DNA of 64,000 bases. It comes from Vannielia litorea. GTDB taxonomy: Bacteria > Pseudomonadota > Alphaproteobacteria > Rhodobacterales > Rhodobacteraceae. Below are positions 8,207 to 16,748 of the stretch, one piece after another. Position 1 is the stretch's first letter, and every line of letters begins with the position of its first letter. Location: contig NZ_JAHVJR010000001.1 in NCBI RefSeq assembly GCF_019801175.1, forward strand, positions 2,108,001 through 2,172,000. Reading direction: 5' to 3'. Position numbers and translations under genes: made by a program. Below the pieces are notes generated by a model. The model did not search any database, was not told where the DNA came from, and saw only the letters and a list, made by a program, of their open reading frames with translations.

Positions 8207-10192
8207 ATGGCCCAGATTTCCCTCACCTTGCCCGATGGCAATTCGCGCGACTACGAGGCCGGGATCACCCCCGCCGAGGTCGCTGCATCCATCTCCAAAT
8301 CGCTCGCCAAATCCGCCATATCCGCGATGGTCGACGGCAAGCACCACGATCTCGCCTGGCCGATCGAGGCCGATGCCCAGATCGCCATCAACACCATGAA
8401 GGAGGATGCGCCCGCGCTGGAGCTGATCCGCCACGACTTCGCCCATGTCATGGCCCGCGCCGTGCAGGAGCTCTGGCCCGACACCAAGGTCACCATCGGC
8501 CCGGTGATCGAGAACGGCTGGTACTACGACTTCGACCGTGAAGAGCCCTTCACGCCCGAGGATCTCGGCGCCATCGAGGCCAAGATGAAGCAGATCATCA
8601 ACACCCGCGACGCCGTCCGCACAGAGGTCTGGTCCCGCGCCGATGCCATCGCGCATTACGAAAACACCGGCGAGAACTACAAGGTCGAGCTGGTCGGCAT
8701 GATCCCCGACGATGGCCAGCCGATCCGCATGTATTGGCACGGCGACTGGCAGGATCTTTGCCGCGGCCCGCACCTGCAACACACCGGCCAACTCCCCGCC
8801 GACGCCTTCAAACTGATGAAGGTCGCCGGGGCCTACTGGCGCGGCGACTCCAGCCGCCCGATGCTCCAGCGCATCTACGGCGTCGCCTTCAAAAATCGCG
8901 AAGACCTCAAGGCCCACCTCACCTTCCTTGAAGAGGCCGAAAAGCGCGATCACCGCCGCTTGGGGCGCGAGATGGATCTCTTCCACATGCAGGAGGAGGC
9001 CCCCGGCCAAGTCTTCTGGCACCCCAACGGCTGGACGATCTACACCGCCCTGCAAGACTACATGCGCCGCAAGCAGCGCGCTGGCGGCTACCGCGAGATC
9101 AACACGCCGCAGGTGGTCGACCGCAAGCTCTGGGAGGCCTCAGGCCACTGGGAGAAGTACCAGCACCACATGTTCCTCGTGGAGGTGGACGAGTCCCGCG
9201 ATGGCGAGAACGACGACGCCACCAAGGCCAAGGACCACAGCCAGACCCGGATCAACGCGCTCAAGCCGATGAACTGCCCCTGCCACGTGCAGGTGTTCAA
9301 CCAGGGCCTCAAGTCCTACCGCGACCTGCCCCTGCGCCTTGCCGAATTTGGTTCCTGCTCGCGCTTCGAGCCCTCCGGCGCGCTCCACGGCATCATGCGC
9401 GTGCGCGGCTTTACCCAAGACGACGCGCATATCTTCTGCACCGAAGAGCAGATCCAGGAAGAATGCGCCCGCTTCATCGACTTCCTCGCCAACATCTACG
9501 AAGAGCTCGGCTTCCCCGAGTTCGAGATCAAGTTCGCCACCCGCCCTGAAAAGCGCGTGGGCAGCGAGGAATCGTGGGATTACGTCGAGAACGCCCTCGA
9601 AAACGCCATCAAGGCCGTGGGCCGCGATTATACGCTCGAGCCGGGCGACGGCGCCTTCTACGGCCCCAAGCTCGACTTCTATCTGACCGACGCCATCGGC
9701 CGGGTCTGGCAATGCGGCACCTTCCAGGTCGATCCCAACCTGCCCGAGCGCCTCGGCGCCACCTACATCGGGCAGGACGGCGAAAAGCACCGCCCCTTCA
9801 TGCTGCACCGCGCCACGCTGGGCAGCTTCGAGCGCTTCGTCGGCATCCTGATTGAGAACTGGGAGGGCAAGCTGCCGTTCTGGCTCGCGCCCCGTCAGGT
9901 GGTGGTCGCCTCCATCACCTCCGAGGCCGATGCCTACGTGAACGAGGTGGTAGCCGCGCTGCAAGCCAAGGGCATCCGCGCCGAGGCTGACACCCGCAAC
10001 GAGAAAATCAACTACAAGGTCCGTGAGCACTCGGTCGGCAAGGTGCCGGTCATCCTCGCCTGCGGCGGCCGCGAGGTCGAGGAGCGCACCGTCTCCGTCC
10101 GCCGTCTCGGCGAGAAACAGACCGCCGTGCAATCGCTCGACGAGATCGTGGCAACCCTCGCCGCCGAGGCCACGCCGCCCGATCTGCGGTAA
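8207..10192 (+). CDS. thrS: Threonine--tRNA ligase
   Basis: Class II synthetase charging tRNA-Thr. 661 residues, the usual length. Domains in order: TGS domain (about 1-62), the second additional (editing) domain with the HDFAHVMARA motif, the catalytic core with zinc ligand Cys357 in KPMNCPCH, motif 2 around MRVRGFTQDDAHIFC, motif 3 around MLHRATLGSFERF, and the C-terminal anticodon-binding domain. I chose ATG 8207 (MAQISLTLPDG) because it follows GAGGAGA at the right distance and matches family N-termini; an upstream in-frame start at 8177 would add ten unlikely residues. A strong terminator follows at 10213. Confidence 0.97.
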   Translation: MAQISLTLPDGNSRDYEAGITPAEVAASISKSLAKSAISAMVDGKHHDLAWPIEADAQIAINTMKEDAPALELIRHDFAHVMARAVQELWPDTKVTIGPVIENGWYYDFDREEPFTPEDLGAIEAKMKQIINTRDAVRTEVWSRADAIAHYENTGENYKVELVGMIPDDGQPIRMYWHGDWQDLCRGPHLQHTGQLPADAFKLMKVAGAYWRGDSSRPMLQRIYGVAFKNREDLKAHLTFLEEAEKRDHRRLGREMDLFHMQEEAPGQVFWHPNGWTIYTALQDYMRRKQRAGGYREINTPQVVDRKLWEASGHWEKYQHHMFLVEVDESRDGENDDATKAKDHSQTRINALKPMNCPCHVQVFNQGLKSYRDLPLRLAEFGSCSRFEPSGALHGIMRVRGFTQDDAHIFCTEEQIQEECARFIDFLANIYEELGFPEFEIKFATRPEKRVGSEESWDYVENALENAIKAVGRDYTLEPGDGAFYGPKLDFYLTDAIGRVWQCGTFQVDPNLPERLGATYIGQDGEKHRPFMLHRATLGSFERFVGILIENWEGKLPFWLAPRQVVVASITSEADAYVNEVVAALQAKGIRAEADTRNEKINYKVREHSVGKVPVILACGGREVEERTVSVRRLGEKQTAVQSLDEIVATLAAEATPPDLR

Positions 10193-10212
10193 CATCCCTG
10201 ACACCCACGTGA

Positions 10213-10250
10213 GCGCCGCCCCGCACCCCGCCGGGCGGCGCTTTCATTTT
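10213..10250 (+). terminator. Rho-independent terminator of thrS
   Basis: A 9-bp perfect GC stem (GCGCCGCCC at 10213-10221, GGGCGGCGC at 10233-10241) is followed by TTTCATTTT. Confidence 0.85.
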
Positions 10251-10276
10251 GTAACCATGTGTCGCCAACTCACGGC
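10251..10276 (+). promoter_or_regulatory. Candidate ECF-sigma promoter upstream of bufferin operon
   Basis: GTAACC (10251-10256), a 16-base spacer, then CGGC (10273-10276). My recollection is that the Caulobacter bufferin-type operon is driven by the ECF factor SigF from a GTAACC-N16-CGAA-like promoter; the -35 matches here but the -10 only half. It overlaps the tail of the thrS terminator and would leave a leader of about 240 bases. The 10251-10526 interval holds no gene and is AT-richer than its flanks. Confidence 0.3.
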
Positions 10277-10461
10277 TTCGTGGGGGAAAATGTTACAAAA
10301 CAGAGCAACCACCTCACGGGCAAAACCCCTGCTTTTCAGTGGCTTGCCAATTTTCAGCAAATTTTCTGCACCGCAAAAACCGGCTGCAATCATAACGGGC
10401 GCGTGTGTTCACAGGCCTGTCAATGGCGCGTGATCACCCCCCGGACATAGATTTTTGACAT

Positions 10462-10482
10462 CCCCGGACGGATGACCCGGGG
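10462..10482 (+). other. Leader hairpin before bufA
   Basis: CCCCGG (10462-10467) pairs with CCGGGG (10477-10482) across a 9-base loop, 44 bases before the bufA start codon. It could shape mRNA stability or translation; no riboswitch class is recognised. Confidence 0.35.
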
Positions 10483-10526
10483 GCCAAGACAAACCTTGAA
10501 AAACCAACCAACCCAAGGGGATACCC

Positions 10527-10829
10527 ATGTCCAAGACCGTCAAGACCCTCGCCGTGGCTGCTTCCGTCGCCGCTGCCATGACCGCCGCCACCACTGCCTC
10601 GGCCCAGAGCCAGGAAAAGTGCTTCGGCGTGTCGCTGGCCGGTGAAAATGACTGCGCCGCCGGCCCCGGCACCACCTGCAAGGGCACCTCGACCGTTGAC
10701 TATCAGGGCAACGCCTGGACCCTCGTGGCCGCTGGCACCTGCGCCGACATCGAGCTGCCCGAAATGGCCGACGGCACCGCGCGCATGGGCTCGCTCGAAG
10801 AGCTCGACCGCGACCTGCCCGCCTCCTAA
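10527..10829 (+). CDS. bufA: Bufferin-type RiPP precursor (DUF2282)
   Basis: 100-residue exported precursor. An N-terminal signal peptide ends near ASA|Q (26/27). The mature part has four cysteines at 32, 43, 51 and 72 with the family pattern KC-G---AG-NDCA and a TC near the end, matching DUF2282 proteins now called bufferins: periplasmic peptides whose cysteines are modified by a DUF692 enzyme and that bind copper. Unlike many relatives it ends in an acidic tail (ELPEMADGTARMGSLEELDRDL). It sits first in a four-gene operon with the modifying enzyme, partner and a DoxX-like protein. The metal preference in this organism is inferred, not shown. Confidence 0.85.
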   Translation: MSKTVKTLAVAASVAAAMTAATTASAQSQEKCFGVSLAGENDCAAGPGTTCKGTSTVDYQGNAWTLVAAGTCADIELPEMADGTARMGSLEELDRDLPAS

Positions 10830-10889
10830 AACCTTCGCGCCCGGCTCCCTGCGGGGCCGGGCGCACCCCTTCCTGCACCGGAGAGCGAC

Positions 10890-11741
10890 ATGTCCCGCAT
10901 TTCCGATTTTCGCCTCCCCGCCGGGGTGGGCGTTGGCTACAAAGCCCAGCATTTCAATGAGTTGGTGAGCGCGCCCGGCTGCGTCTCATGGCTCGAAATC
11001 CACGCCGAGAATTACATGGGCGATGGCGGCCGCCCGCTGGCCCAGCTTCGTCACCTCTCAGAGCGCTTCCCCATCTCCGTTCACGGTGTAGGCCTCTCCA
11101 TCGGCGGCGAGGCACCGCTTGACCCCGATCATCTGGCTCGCCTCAAGCACCTCTGCGACTGGCTCCAGCCCGCCTCCTTCTCCGAGCACCTCGCATGGTC
11201 CACCCACGAGGGCGCCTTTTTGAACGATCTGCTGCCGCTGCCCTACACCGAGGCCACCCTCTCCCGCGTCTGCGACCACATCGACGCGCTCCAAGCCGCC
11301 ATCGGCCGCGCCATGATGCTCGAGAACCCCTCCACCTACCTCGCCTTCGCGGAATCCGAGATGGAGGAAACCGACTTTCTCGCCGAGATCGCCCGCCGCA
11401 CCGGGTGCGGATTGCTCCTGGATGTCAACAACGTCTACGTCGCCTCTACCAACCAGCAGCGCGAGCCGCTTGACTATATCGAACATTTCCCGCTCTCCGC
11501 CGTCCACGAGATCCACCTCGGCGGCCATGACGAGCAGAGCGATGAACACGGCGACCGCCTCCTGATCGACAGCCACGATGCCGAGGTCGTCGACCCGGTC
11601 TGGCAGCTCTACCGCGAAACCATCCGCCGATCCGGCCCCCGCCCCACGCTCATCGAGTGGGATGCCAACATCCCCCCCTATGCCGAGCTGGAGGCCGAGG
11701 CCGCCCGCGCCGCCGCCATTCTCGAGCCAGTCGCAGCATGA
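10890..11741 (+). CDS. bufB: MNIO-family (DUF692) peptide-modifying oxidase
   Basis: 283 residues with a TIM-barrel DUF692 fold, the family of multinuclear non-heme iron oxidative enzymes that includes MbnB and TglH. Likely metal-binding stretches are visible: EIHAENYM, HGVGLSIGG, SEHLAW, LENPSTYL, LLDVNNVY, EIHLGGH, DSHD and IEWDANIP. Its expected job is oxidative modification of the precursor cysteines in the cytosol before export. The stop TGA overlaps the next ATG (ATGA at 11738), indicating translational coupling with the DUF2063 partner. The ATG at 10890 follows GGAGAG. Confidence 0.92.
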   Translation: MSRISDFRLPAGVGVGYKAQHFNELVSAPGCVSWLEIHAENYMGDGGRPLAQLRHLSERFPISVHGVGLSIGGEAPLDPDHLARLKHLCDWLQPASFSEHLAWSTHEGAFLNDLLPLPYTEATLSRVCDHIDALQAAIGRAMMLENPSTYLAFAESEMEETDFLAEIARRTGCGLLLDVNNVYVASTNQQREPLDYIEHFPLSAVHEIHLGGHDEQSDEHGDRLLIDSHDAEVVDPVWQLYRETIRRSGPRPTLIEWDANIPPYAELEAEAARAAAILEPVAA

Positions 11742-12439
11742 GCCAGTCCGCCTTCCATACTGCCCTGCTCGACCCGGCCACCCCGGCCCCCGAGGGGCTG
11801 GTCGACCCAAAGGGCCGCCCGGCTGGCAAGCGCTTCGATGTCTACCGCAACAACGTGGTCGTCTCGCTCTCCGAGGCGCTGGCCGAGGCCTTCCCGGTCT
11901 GCCAGGCTATTGTCGGCGAAGAGTTTTTCACCGCCCTCGCCGGGCAATACGTGCGCCAGCACCCGCCCCGCGATCCGCGCATCGCCACATGGGGCACCAC
12001 CCTCCCCGCCTTCCTGGAATCCTTCCCCCCAGTCGCCCACCTGCCCTACCTGCCCGATGTGGCCCGGCTGGAGCAGGCCCTGCGCGAGAGCTACCACGCC
12101 GCCGACAGCACACCTATCGACCCGGCTACCATTACAACTGACAGCCGCTTCGCCCTCGCCCCCAGCGTCCGCCTCGTGCAATCACCCTATCCGATCCACG
12201 CGATCTGGCGCTTCACCCGGGGCGAGGGGTCCAAGCCCGCGCCGCAGGCCCAATCCGTCCTCGTCACCCGCCCCGGCTACGACCCGCAGCTCACCGTCCT
12301 GCAACCGCAGGCCCCCGCCTTCCTCGCCGGTCTTGCCGCTGGCGAAACGCTTGAAGAGGCCACGCCAGACGGCTTCGACATCACCGAAACCCTCACCGCC
12401 CTGATCACCGGCGGTGCGCTTACGGAGCCCCAGCCATGA
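11738..12439 (+). CDS. bufC: DUF2063 partner protein of MNIO enzyme (BufC/HvfC-like)
   Basis: 233 residues. The N-terminal half is the HvfC/BufC domain (AFHTALLDP, RFDVYRNNVVVSLSEALAEAFPVCQAIVG), known as the recognition partner that presents the RiPP precursor to the DUF692 enzyme. The start is fixed by the ATGA overlap with bufB; upstream extension in frame would translate bufB in another frame. Its own stop overlaps the following DoxX gene by ATGA (12436). This matches the standard A-B-C-D gene order of bufferin operons. Confidence 0.88.
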   Translation: MSQSAFHTALLDPATPAPEGLVDPKGRPAGKRFDVYRNNVVVSLSEALAEAFPVCQAIVGEEFFTALAGQYVRQHPPRDPRIATWGTTLPAFLESFPPVAHLPYLPDVARLEQALRESYHAADSTPIDPATITTDSRFALAPSVRLVQSPYPIHAIWRFTRGEGSKPAPQAQSVLVTRPGYDPQLTVLQPQAPAFLAGLAAGETLEEATPDGFDITETLTALITGGALTEPQP

Positions 12440-13002
12440 CCCGCCTCCTCAGCCTCTACGATGCCATCGCGACCCAGCTGGAGGCCGCCGCACCGTGGCT
12501 CATCCCCACCCTTGCCCGTCTCGTCTTTGCGGGCGTGCTGCTGGTCTATTACCTCAACTCCGGCCTCGCGAAGTTCGGTGAGGGGATCCTCGGCCTTTTC
12601 CGCCCCGACGCGGGCGCCTACGTCACCATCTTTCCCAAGGCGATGGAGGCCGTCAGCTACGATGTGAGCCAGCTCGGCATCTTCCACTGGGCCGTCACCC
12701 TCGCCGGCACATGGGCCGAGGTGATCCTCCCCATCGCCATCGTCATCGGCCTCTTCACCCGCCTCGCCTCGCTGGCGATGATCGGCTTCGTCTTCGTGCA
12801 GAGCGTGGTCGATGTTTATGGCCATGGCGTCACCGGCGATGACATCGGCGCATGGTTCGACGCGCCATCAAACGCCCTCCTGCTCGATCAACGCGCCTTC
12901 TGGGTCTTCGCCCTCGGCGTTCTGGTGCTGCGCGGCGCCGGGCCAATCTCGGTAGACCGCGCGCTCATGGCCTATTGCGGCCCCTCCGCCGCCCCGGCCT
13001 GA
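12436..13002 (+). CDS. DoxX family membrane protein of bufferin operon
   Basis: 188 residues with about four membrane helices (for example LARLVFAGVLLVYYLNSGLA and a segment from WAEVILPIAIVIGLF), consistent with the DoxX fold that accompanies DUF692/DUF2063 pairs (HvfD/BufD position). It overlaps bufC by ATGA, so it is the fourth member of the same transcript. Its role in these operons is not settled; a redox or export-linked function is possible. The stop lies four bases from the convergent ArsC-like gene. Confidence 0.85.
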   Translation: MTRLLSLYDAIATQLEAAAPWLIPTLARLVFAGVLLVYYLNSGLAKFGEGILGLFRPDAGAYVTIFPKAMEAVSYDVSQLGIFHWAVTLAGTWAEVILPIAIVIGLFTRLASLAMIGFVFVQSVVDVYGHGVTGDDIGAWFDAPSNALLLDQRAFWVFALGVLVLRGAGPISVDRALMAYCGPSAAPA

Positions 13003-13006
13003 GCGC

Positions 13007-13318
13007 CTAGCCCAGCACCTCGGCCTGCACATCCGCGCCCCAGCCCAGCCAGAGCCGCCCGTTCTTTTCGATCACCGGACGCTTCATCAGCGTCGGATGG
13101 GCCGCCAGCAAATCCAGCGGTGCAGACGCGCGCTCCTGCTCCGACAATCCGCGCCATGTGGTGGATTTCCGGTTCACCAGCGCCTCCCCGAAGGCCGCAT
13201 GAAACTGCTCCAATTGCCCCTGCGTAAGCGGATTTTCGCGCACGTCCACCAGCACCCCACCGCTCGCTTTCACCGCTTTTCGGCAGGTATCACACGTCTT
13301 TAACCCGTAAATTTTCAT
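13007..13318 (-). CDS. ArsC/Spx-family glutaredoxin-like protein
   Basis: 103 residues starting MKIYGLKTCDTCRKA, with a CxxC (CDTC) near the N-terminus and the conserved MKRPVIE strand of ArsC-family proteins (YffB/Spx group). These have a thioredoxin-like fold; some reduce arsenate, but the YffB-type branch is not tied to arsenic and there are no ars genes nearby. ATG 13318 is preferred over an upstream in-frame start at 13342 because the family begins with the MKIYG strand. Confidence 0.85.
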   Translation of the reverse strand: MKIYGLKTCDTCRKAVKASGGVLVDVRENPLTQGQLEQFHAAFGEALVNRKSTTWRGLSEQERASAPLDLLAAHPTLMKRPVIEKNGRLWLGWGADVQAEVLG

Positions 13319-13521
13319 CGCTTCCGCCCCTTTTTTCGCCAAGACCGCCGAGAATCCGATTCCTCGCCCGGCTTTGTCTTGCGTTTTTTACAACTCGAAA
13401 CAATCCTCATACCCACGGAGACTTCACGACCGATACTGCCTCAGATGCGGACCGGAAGATTGAAGACCGGACTGCATGTGCCCCGCAGATCAGGGGCCGA
13501 AAACAAAGAGGGAGAAACGGA

Positions 13522-13728
13522 ATGCCCACCGGCACCGTGAAATGGTTCAATACGACTAAGGGTTACGGGTTCATTGCACCCGACGATGGCGGAAAGGACA
13601 TTTTCGTCCATATCTCCGCCGTGGAGCGCGCGGGCCTCACCGGCCTCGCCGACAACCAGAAGATCAGCTACGAGATGATCCCCGGCCGCGATGGCCGCGA
13701 AAGCGCGGGCGACCTCAAGCTGCTCTGA
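13522..13728 (+). CDS. Cold-shock domain protein
   Basis: 68 residues forming one cold-shock domain: GTVKWFNTTKGYGFIAPDDG contains RNP1 (KGYGFI) and DIFVHISAV is RNP2. It binds single-stranded RNA/DNA and acts as an RNA chaperone. The ATG follows GGGAGAAA. About 200 bases of upstream sequence allow a long leader, as cold-shock genes often have, but I see no specific structure that proves cold regulation. A terminator follows at 13782. Confidence 0.95.
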   Translation: MPTGTVKWFNTTKGYGFIAPDDGGKDIFVHISAVERAGLTGLADNQKISYEMIPGRDGRESAGDLKLL

Positions 13729-13781
13729 CCGGCGCATCAGGGGCCGAGCAATCCGCCAAGCCCCGACCCTCTAAAACAAAA

Positions 13782-13818
13782 GGCCGCCGGTCTTGCCGTC
13801 GGCCTCTCTCTTTTTCTC
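13782..13818 (+). terminator. Terminator after cold-shock gene
   Basis: GGCCGCCGG and CCGTCGGCC form a 9-position stem with one internal mismatch and a 5-base loop, followed by TCTCTCTTTTTCTCT. Confidence 0.8.
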
Positions 13819-13851
13819 TGCTTTTCCGACTGCCTGCGCAGAACGGCCCGG

Positions 13852-14079
13852 CTAGTTGGCGCGTCGTCCCGGCGTGGCCTTCATCGCTCCGTAGCTGACC
13901 GTCTGGTTCGGCGTGCCACAGCTGATCACCCCGTCGAGCGTCACCGGCTGAAGCCCCTCGGGGCAAAAGTTCTCGCCCGGATAGGCATAGATCTTCGGCG
14001 CATCCGCCTTGCCCTCTGCCAGCGCGGCCCCCGCGCCCAGCAGCAGCCCGATTGCCGTTATCGAAACACTCTTGCGCAT
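13852..14079 (-). CDS. Small exported protein of unknown function
   Basis: 75 residues. A signal peptide (MRKSVSITAIGLLLGAGAALA) is followed by a short mature part with two cysteines (ENFCPEGLQP, GVISCGTPN) that could form a disulfide in the periplasm. The ATG at 14079 follows AAGGAGAAGG. I do not recognise the family. It is flanked by the cold-shock gene and modC, both with their own signals. Confidence 0.72.
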   Translation of the reverse strand: MRKSVSITAIGLLLGAGAALAEGKADAPKIYAYPGENFCPEGLQPVTLDGVISCGTPNQTVSYGAMKATPGRRAN

Positions 14080-14229
14080 GATACCTTCTCCTTGGCCAAA
14101 GCCCCCAAAGCCCATTCGCGGCAGCCAGGCGGGCCTGAGAACCCAATTCCGTTACAGTGTTATCGCAATTCCGCGTCAAAACAATTTCCAGATCAGAAAC
14201 AGATTGTCGCGAATACCCCGGATCGGTGC

Positions 14230-15300
14230 TTAAGCCACGCTTTCCGGCGCGACCGAAACCGCCTTCAAAACCGCAAACACATCGCGCCCCGGGCCAAGTG
14301 CCATCGCCTCTGCCGAGCGCCGCGTGACCCGCGCCAGAAGCACCTGCCCGCCCGCCTCCAAGCGGGCAATTGCTCCGGGGCCGGTGCCCATCCGCACTTC
14401 CGTCACCCGCGCGGGCCAGACGTTGAGCGCCGAAATGCCGCGCGGCGCCTCGTTCGCCAGCATCACATCGGCCGCCTCGATATGCACCCGCAGCACCGCG
14501 CCCACCGGGTGGCTCACCACCGGCAGATGCAGCCGCAACCCGCCCGCTTCCAGCTCGCTCAACCCGTCCTTGTGATGCGCCAGCACCCGCGCCTCCAGCA
14601 CCGAGCCTGCCGCCCTCGGGCCGAGCGGAGTGACTTGCGGGTCGCCCAGCACATCCGCCGCCGGGCCTTGCCGCACCACCTTGCCCTCCGCCAGCGCCAC
14701 CACCGTCGTCGCCAGCCGGGCCACCTCTGCGGGGGCATGCGACACGTAGAGCACCGGCACCCCCATCTCCGCGCCAAGCCGCTCGAAATAGGGCAATATC
14801 TCTGCCTTCCGCGCTTCGTCCAGCGCCGCCAGCGGCTCATCGGCCAGCAGCATCCGCGGCCCGGCCATAAGTGCCCGGCCAATCGCAACCCGCTGCCGCT
14901 CACCGCCCGAGAGCGCCCCGGGGCGGCGGTCCAGCAGCGGCCCGATGCCCAGCATCTCCACCACCCGCGCCTCCTCCGGCCCGCGCTTCGAGAACCAGCG
15001 CCCGTAGCGCAGGTTTTGCGCCACCGTCAGATGCGGAAACAGCCGCGCATCCTGAAAGATGCAGCCCATCCGGCGTTTGTGGGCAGGCAGGTTCACCCCG
15101 ACGCGGCTGTCGAACAACACCTCGCCCTCCACCGTGATCCGCCCCGCATCGGGCTTCGCCAACCCCGCCACCGCATTGATGATGCTCGATTTTCCTGCGC
15201 CCGAGCGGCCATAGAGCACGGTGATCCCGGCAGGCGCGGCGAAGGCCACATCAAGGGTGAATCCCCCCAGCTTCATCACCAGTGCCACATCCAGCGTCAT
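14230..15300 (-). CDS. modC: Molybdate ABC transporter ATP-binding protein
   Basis: 356 residues. ABC ATPase with Walker A GRSGAGKSS, Q-loop IFQDARLFPHLTV, signature LSGGERQRVAIGRAL and Walker B MLLADEP; the C-terminal 100 residues are the regulatory TOBE/MOP molybdate-binding domain usual for ModC. It energises uptake of molybdate through ModB. The ATG at 15300 forms an ATGA overlap with the modB stop, favoured over a start 13 codons upstream inside modB. Last gene of the leftward thyA-folA-modABC run. Confidence 0.93.
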   Translation of the reverse strand: MTLDVALVMKLGGFTLDVAFAAPAGITVLYGRSGAGKSSIINAVAGLAKPDAGRITVEGEVLFDSRVGVNLPAHKRRMGCIFQDARLFPHLTVAQNLRYGRWFSKRGPEEARVVEMLGIGPLLDRRPGALSGGERQRVAIGRALMAGPRMLLADEPLAALDEARKAEILPYFERLGAEMGVPVLYVSHAPAEVARLATTVVALAEGKVVRQGPAADVLGDPQVTPLGPRAAGSVLEARVLAHHKDGLSELEAGGLRLHLPVVSHPVGAVLRVHIEAADVMLANEAPRGISALNVWPARVTEVRMGTGPGAIARLEAGGQVLLARVTRRSAEAMALGPGRDVFAVLKAVSVAPESVA

Positions 15301-15989
15301 CGGCCCGCCACCCGTGCGGCAACCCGGCGCGAGAGCCATTCGCTCAGCAGCAAGGCCCCCAACGCCACGACCAGCGCCACCACCACCAGCCGCCAGGCCG
15401 AGGCCTCCGCGCCCGGCACCTGCATGAAGTTATGCACCGCCAGCGGCAGCGTCTGGGTTTCTCCGGGGATGTTGGAAACAAAGGTGATCGTCGCGCCGAA
15501 CTCCCCCATCGCCTTGGCGAAAGCCAGCACCCCGCCCGCGATCACGCCGGGCAAGATCAGCGGCAGCGTCACGGTGCAAAACACCCATGCCCGCGAGGCC
15601 CCCAGCGTCGCCGCCGCCTGCTCCAGCTTCGGGTCCACCGCCTCCACCGAGAGCCGGATCGCCCGCACCAGCAGCGGGAACCCCATGATCCCGGCCGCCA
15701 GCGCCGCGCCCGTCCAACGAAAGGCAAAGACTAGGCCGATCTCGGCCAGCGCCCCGCCCAGCCAGCCCCTCGTGCCAAAGGTCATCAAGAGCAGATAGCC
15801 CGTCACGACCGGCGGCAGCACCAGCGGCAAATGCACCAGCCCATTCACGATCTCCCGCCCCGGAAACCGCCAGCGTGCCAGCGCCACGGCCACGAAGATG
15901 CCCGGCGGCAGGGCGAACAGCGTCGCCCAGAAGGCCACCTTCAGCGAAAGCGCTACCGCCGCCCATTCCTCCGGCCCGAGCCAGCTCAC
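15297..15989 (-). CDS. modB: Molybdate ABC transporter permease
   Basis: 230 residues with about five membrane helices and the EAA loop (LEQAAATLGASRAWVFCTVT) that contacts the ATPase. It forms the inner-membrane channel for molybdate and is linked by ATGA overlaps to modA upstream and modC downstream, so the three are translated as a coupled unit. Length and order A-B-C are standard. Confidence 0.94.
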   Translation of the reverse strand: MSWLGPEEWAAVALSLKVAFWATLFALPPGIFVAVALARWRFPGREIVNGLVHLPLVLPPVVTGYLLLMTFGTRGWLGGALAEIGLVFAFRWTGAALAAGIMGFPLLVRAIRLSVEAVDPKLEQAAATLGASRAWVFCTVTLPLILPGVIAGGVLAFAKAMGEFGATITFVSNIPGETQTLPLAVHNFMQVPGAEASAWRLVVVALVVALGALLLSEWLSRRVAARVAGR

Positions 15990-16687
15990 TCGGGCAGCCC
16001 AAAGCCGTGGCGGGCAAAGATCTCCGCCGCCTCGGGCGATTGCAGATAGGCCATCAACGGCCCGCCCGCTTCGCTCAGTGCTGCCACCGGGTAGATGATC
16101 GGCGGATGACTCTCCGCCGGAAACTCCGCCACGACCCGCACCCCCGGCTCGGCCAGCGCATCCGTCGCATAAACGATCCCCAGCGGCGCCTCGCCCAGCG
16201 CCACCAGCGCCAGCGCCGCGCGCACGTTGTCGGCCTGTACCACCCGCGGCGCCACGCTGTCCCAGAGAGTGAGGCGCTCAAGCGCCGTCTTGCCGTAAAT
16301 CCCCGCAGGCACCGCCTCCACCAGCGCCATCGCCACCCGGTCGTCGCCCTCCAGTGCCTCCAGCCCCACGCGCAGGTCATCGGCCCCGGCCACCAGCACC
16401 AACGCGTTGCTCAGCAAGTCCGCCCGTTCAAGCGCCACGCCCTCGGCTTCCAGCCAGTCGACCCACTCCGGGTTGGCCGAGATAAACACATCCGCCGGTG
16501 CCCCCGCAGCGATCTGCCGCGCCAGCGCCGAAGACCCTGCATAAGAGACCCGCGCCTCCCCGCTCCAGCCTGCCACGACCTCGTCCAGCGCGCCCTTCAG
16601 CGATGCGGCGGCAAACACTGTCACGCTCTCCGCCCGCGCCGTCACCGCGCCGAGCATCATCAGAACTGCCAGAAAAACCCGTTTCAT
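15986..16687 (-). CDS. modA: Molybdate-binding periplasmic protein
   Basis: 233 residues. A signal peptide (MKRVFLAVLMMLGAVTARA) is followed by a type II binding-protein fold: VTVFAAASLKGALDEV, YAGSSALARQI, GAPADVFISAN are oxyanion-binding stretches typical of ModA. It captures molybdate in the periplasm for ModBC. The start at 16687 is fixed by the signal peptide; an open frame continues upstream without family similarity. Only 61 bases separate it from folA, and these contain a short hairpin repeat rather than an obvious ModE site. Confidence 0.93.
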   Translation of the reverse strand: MKRVFLAVLMMLGAVTARAESVTVFAAASLKGALDEVVAGWSGEARVSYAGSSALARQIAAGAPADVFISANPEWVDWLEAEGVALERADLLSNALVLVAGADDLRVGLEALEGDDRVAMALVEAVPAGIYGKTALERLTLWDSVAPRVVQADNVRAALALVALGEAPLGIVYATDALAEPGVRVVAEFPAESHPPIIYPVAALSEAGGPLMAYLQSPEAAEIFARHGFGLPE

Positions 16688-16710
16688 GTCCGCGAGCCTA
16701 GCGCCCCACC

Positions 16711-16733
16711 GTAGGGTCGGCAATCTGCCCGCC
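16711..16733. repeat. GTAGGGTGGGCAAT-type hairpin repeat
   Basis: GTAGGGTCGGCAATCTGCCC followed by GCC, between folA and modA. Related copies lie at 25929-25947 and 55245-55263, with more diverged ones near 35229 and 34091. Confidence 0.55.
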
Positions 16734-16748
16734 GCCCCCACCATGGTC

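Noticed and set aside
14079..14230. Riboswitch (molybdenum cofactor or cold-shock type) around 13.3-14.2 kb
   Set aside because: No conserved core could be recognised, and modABC is transcribed from the other side.
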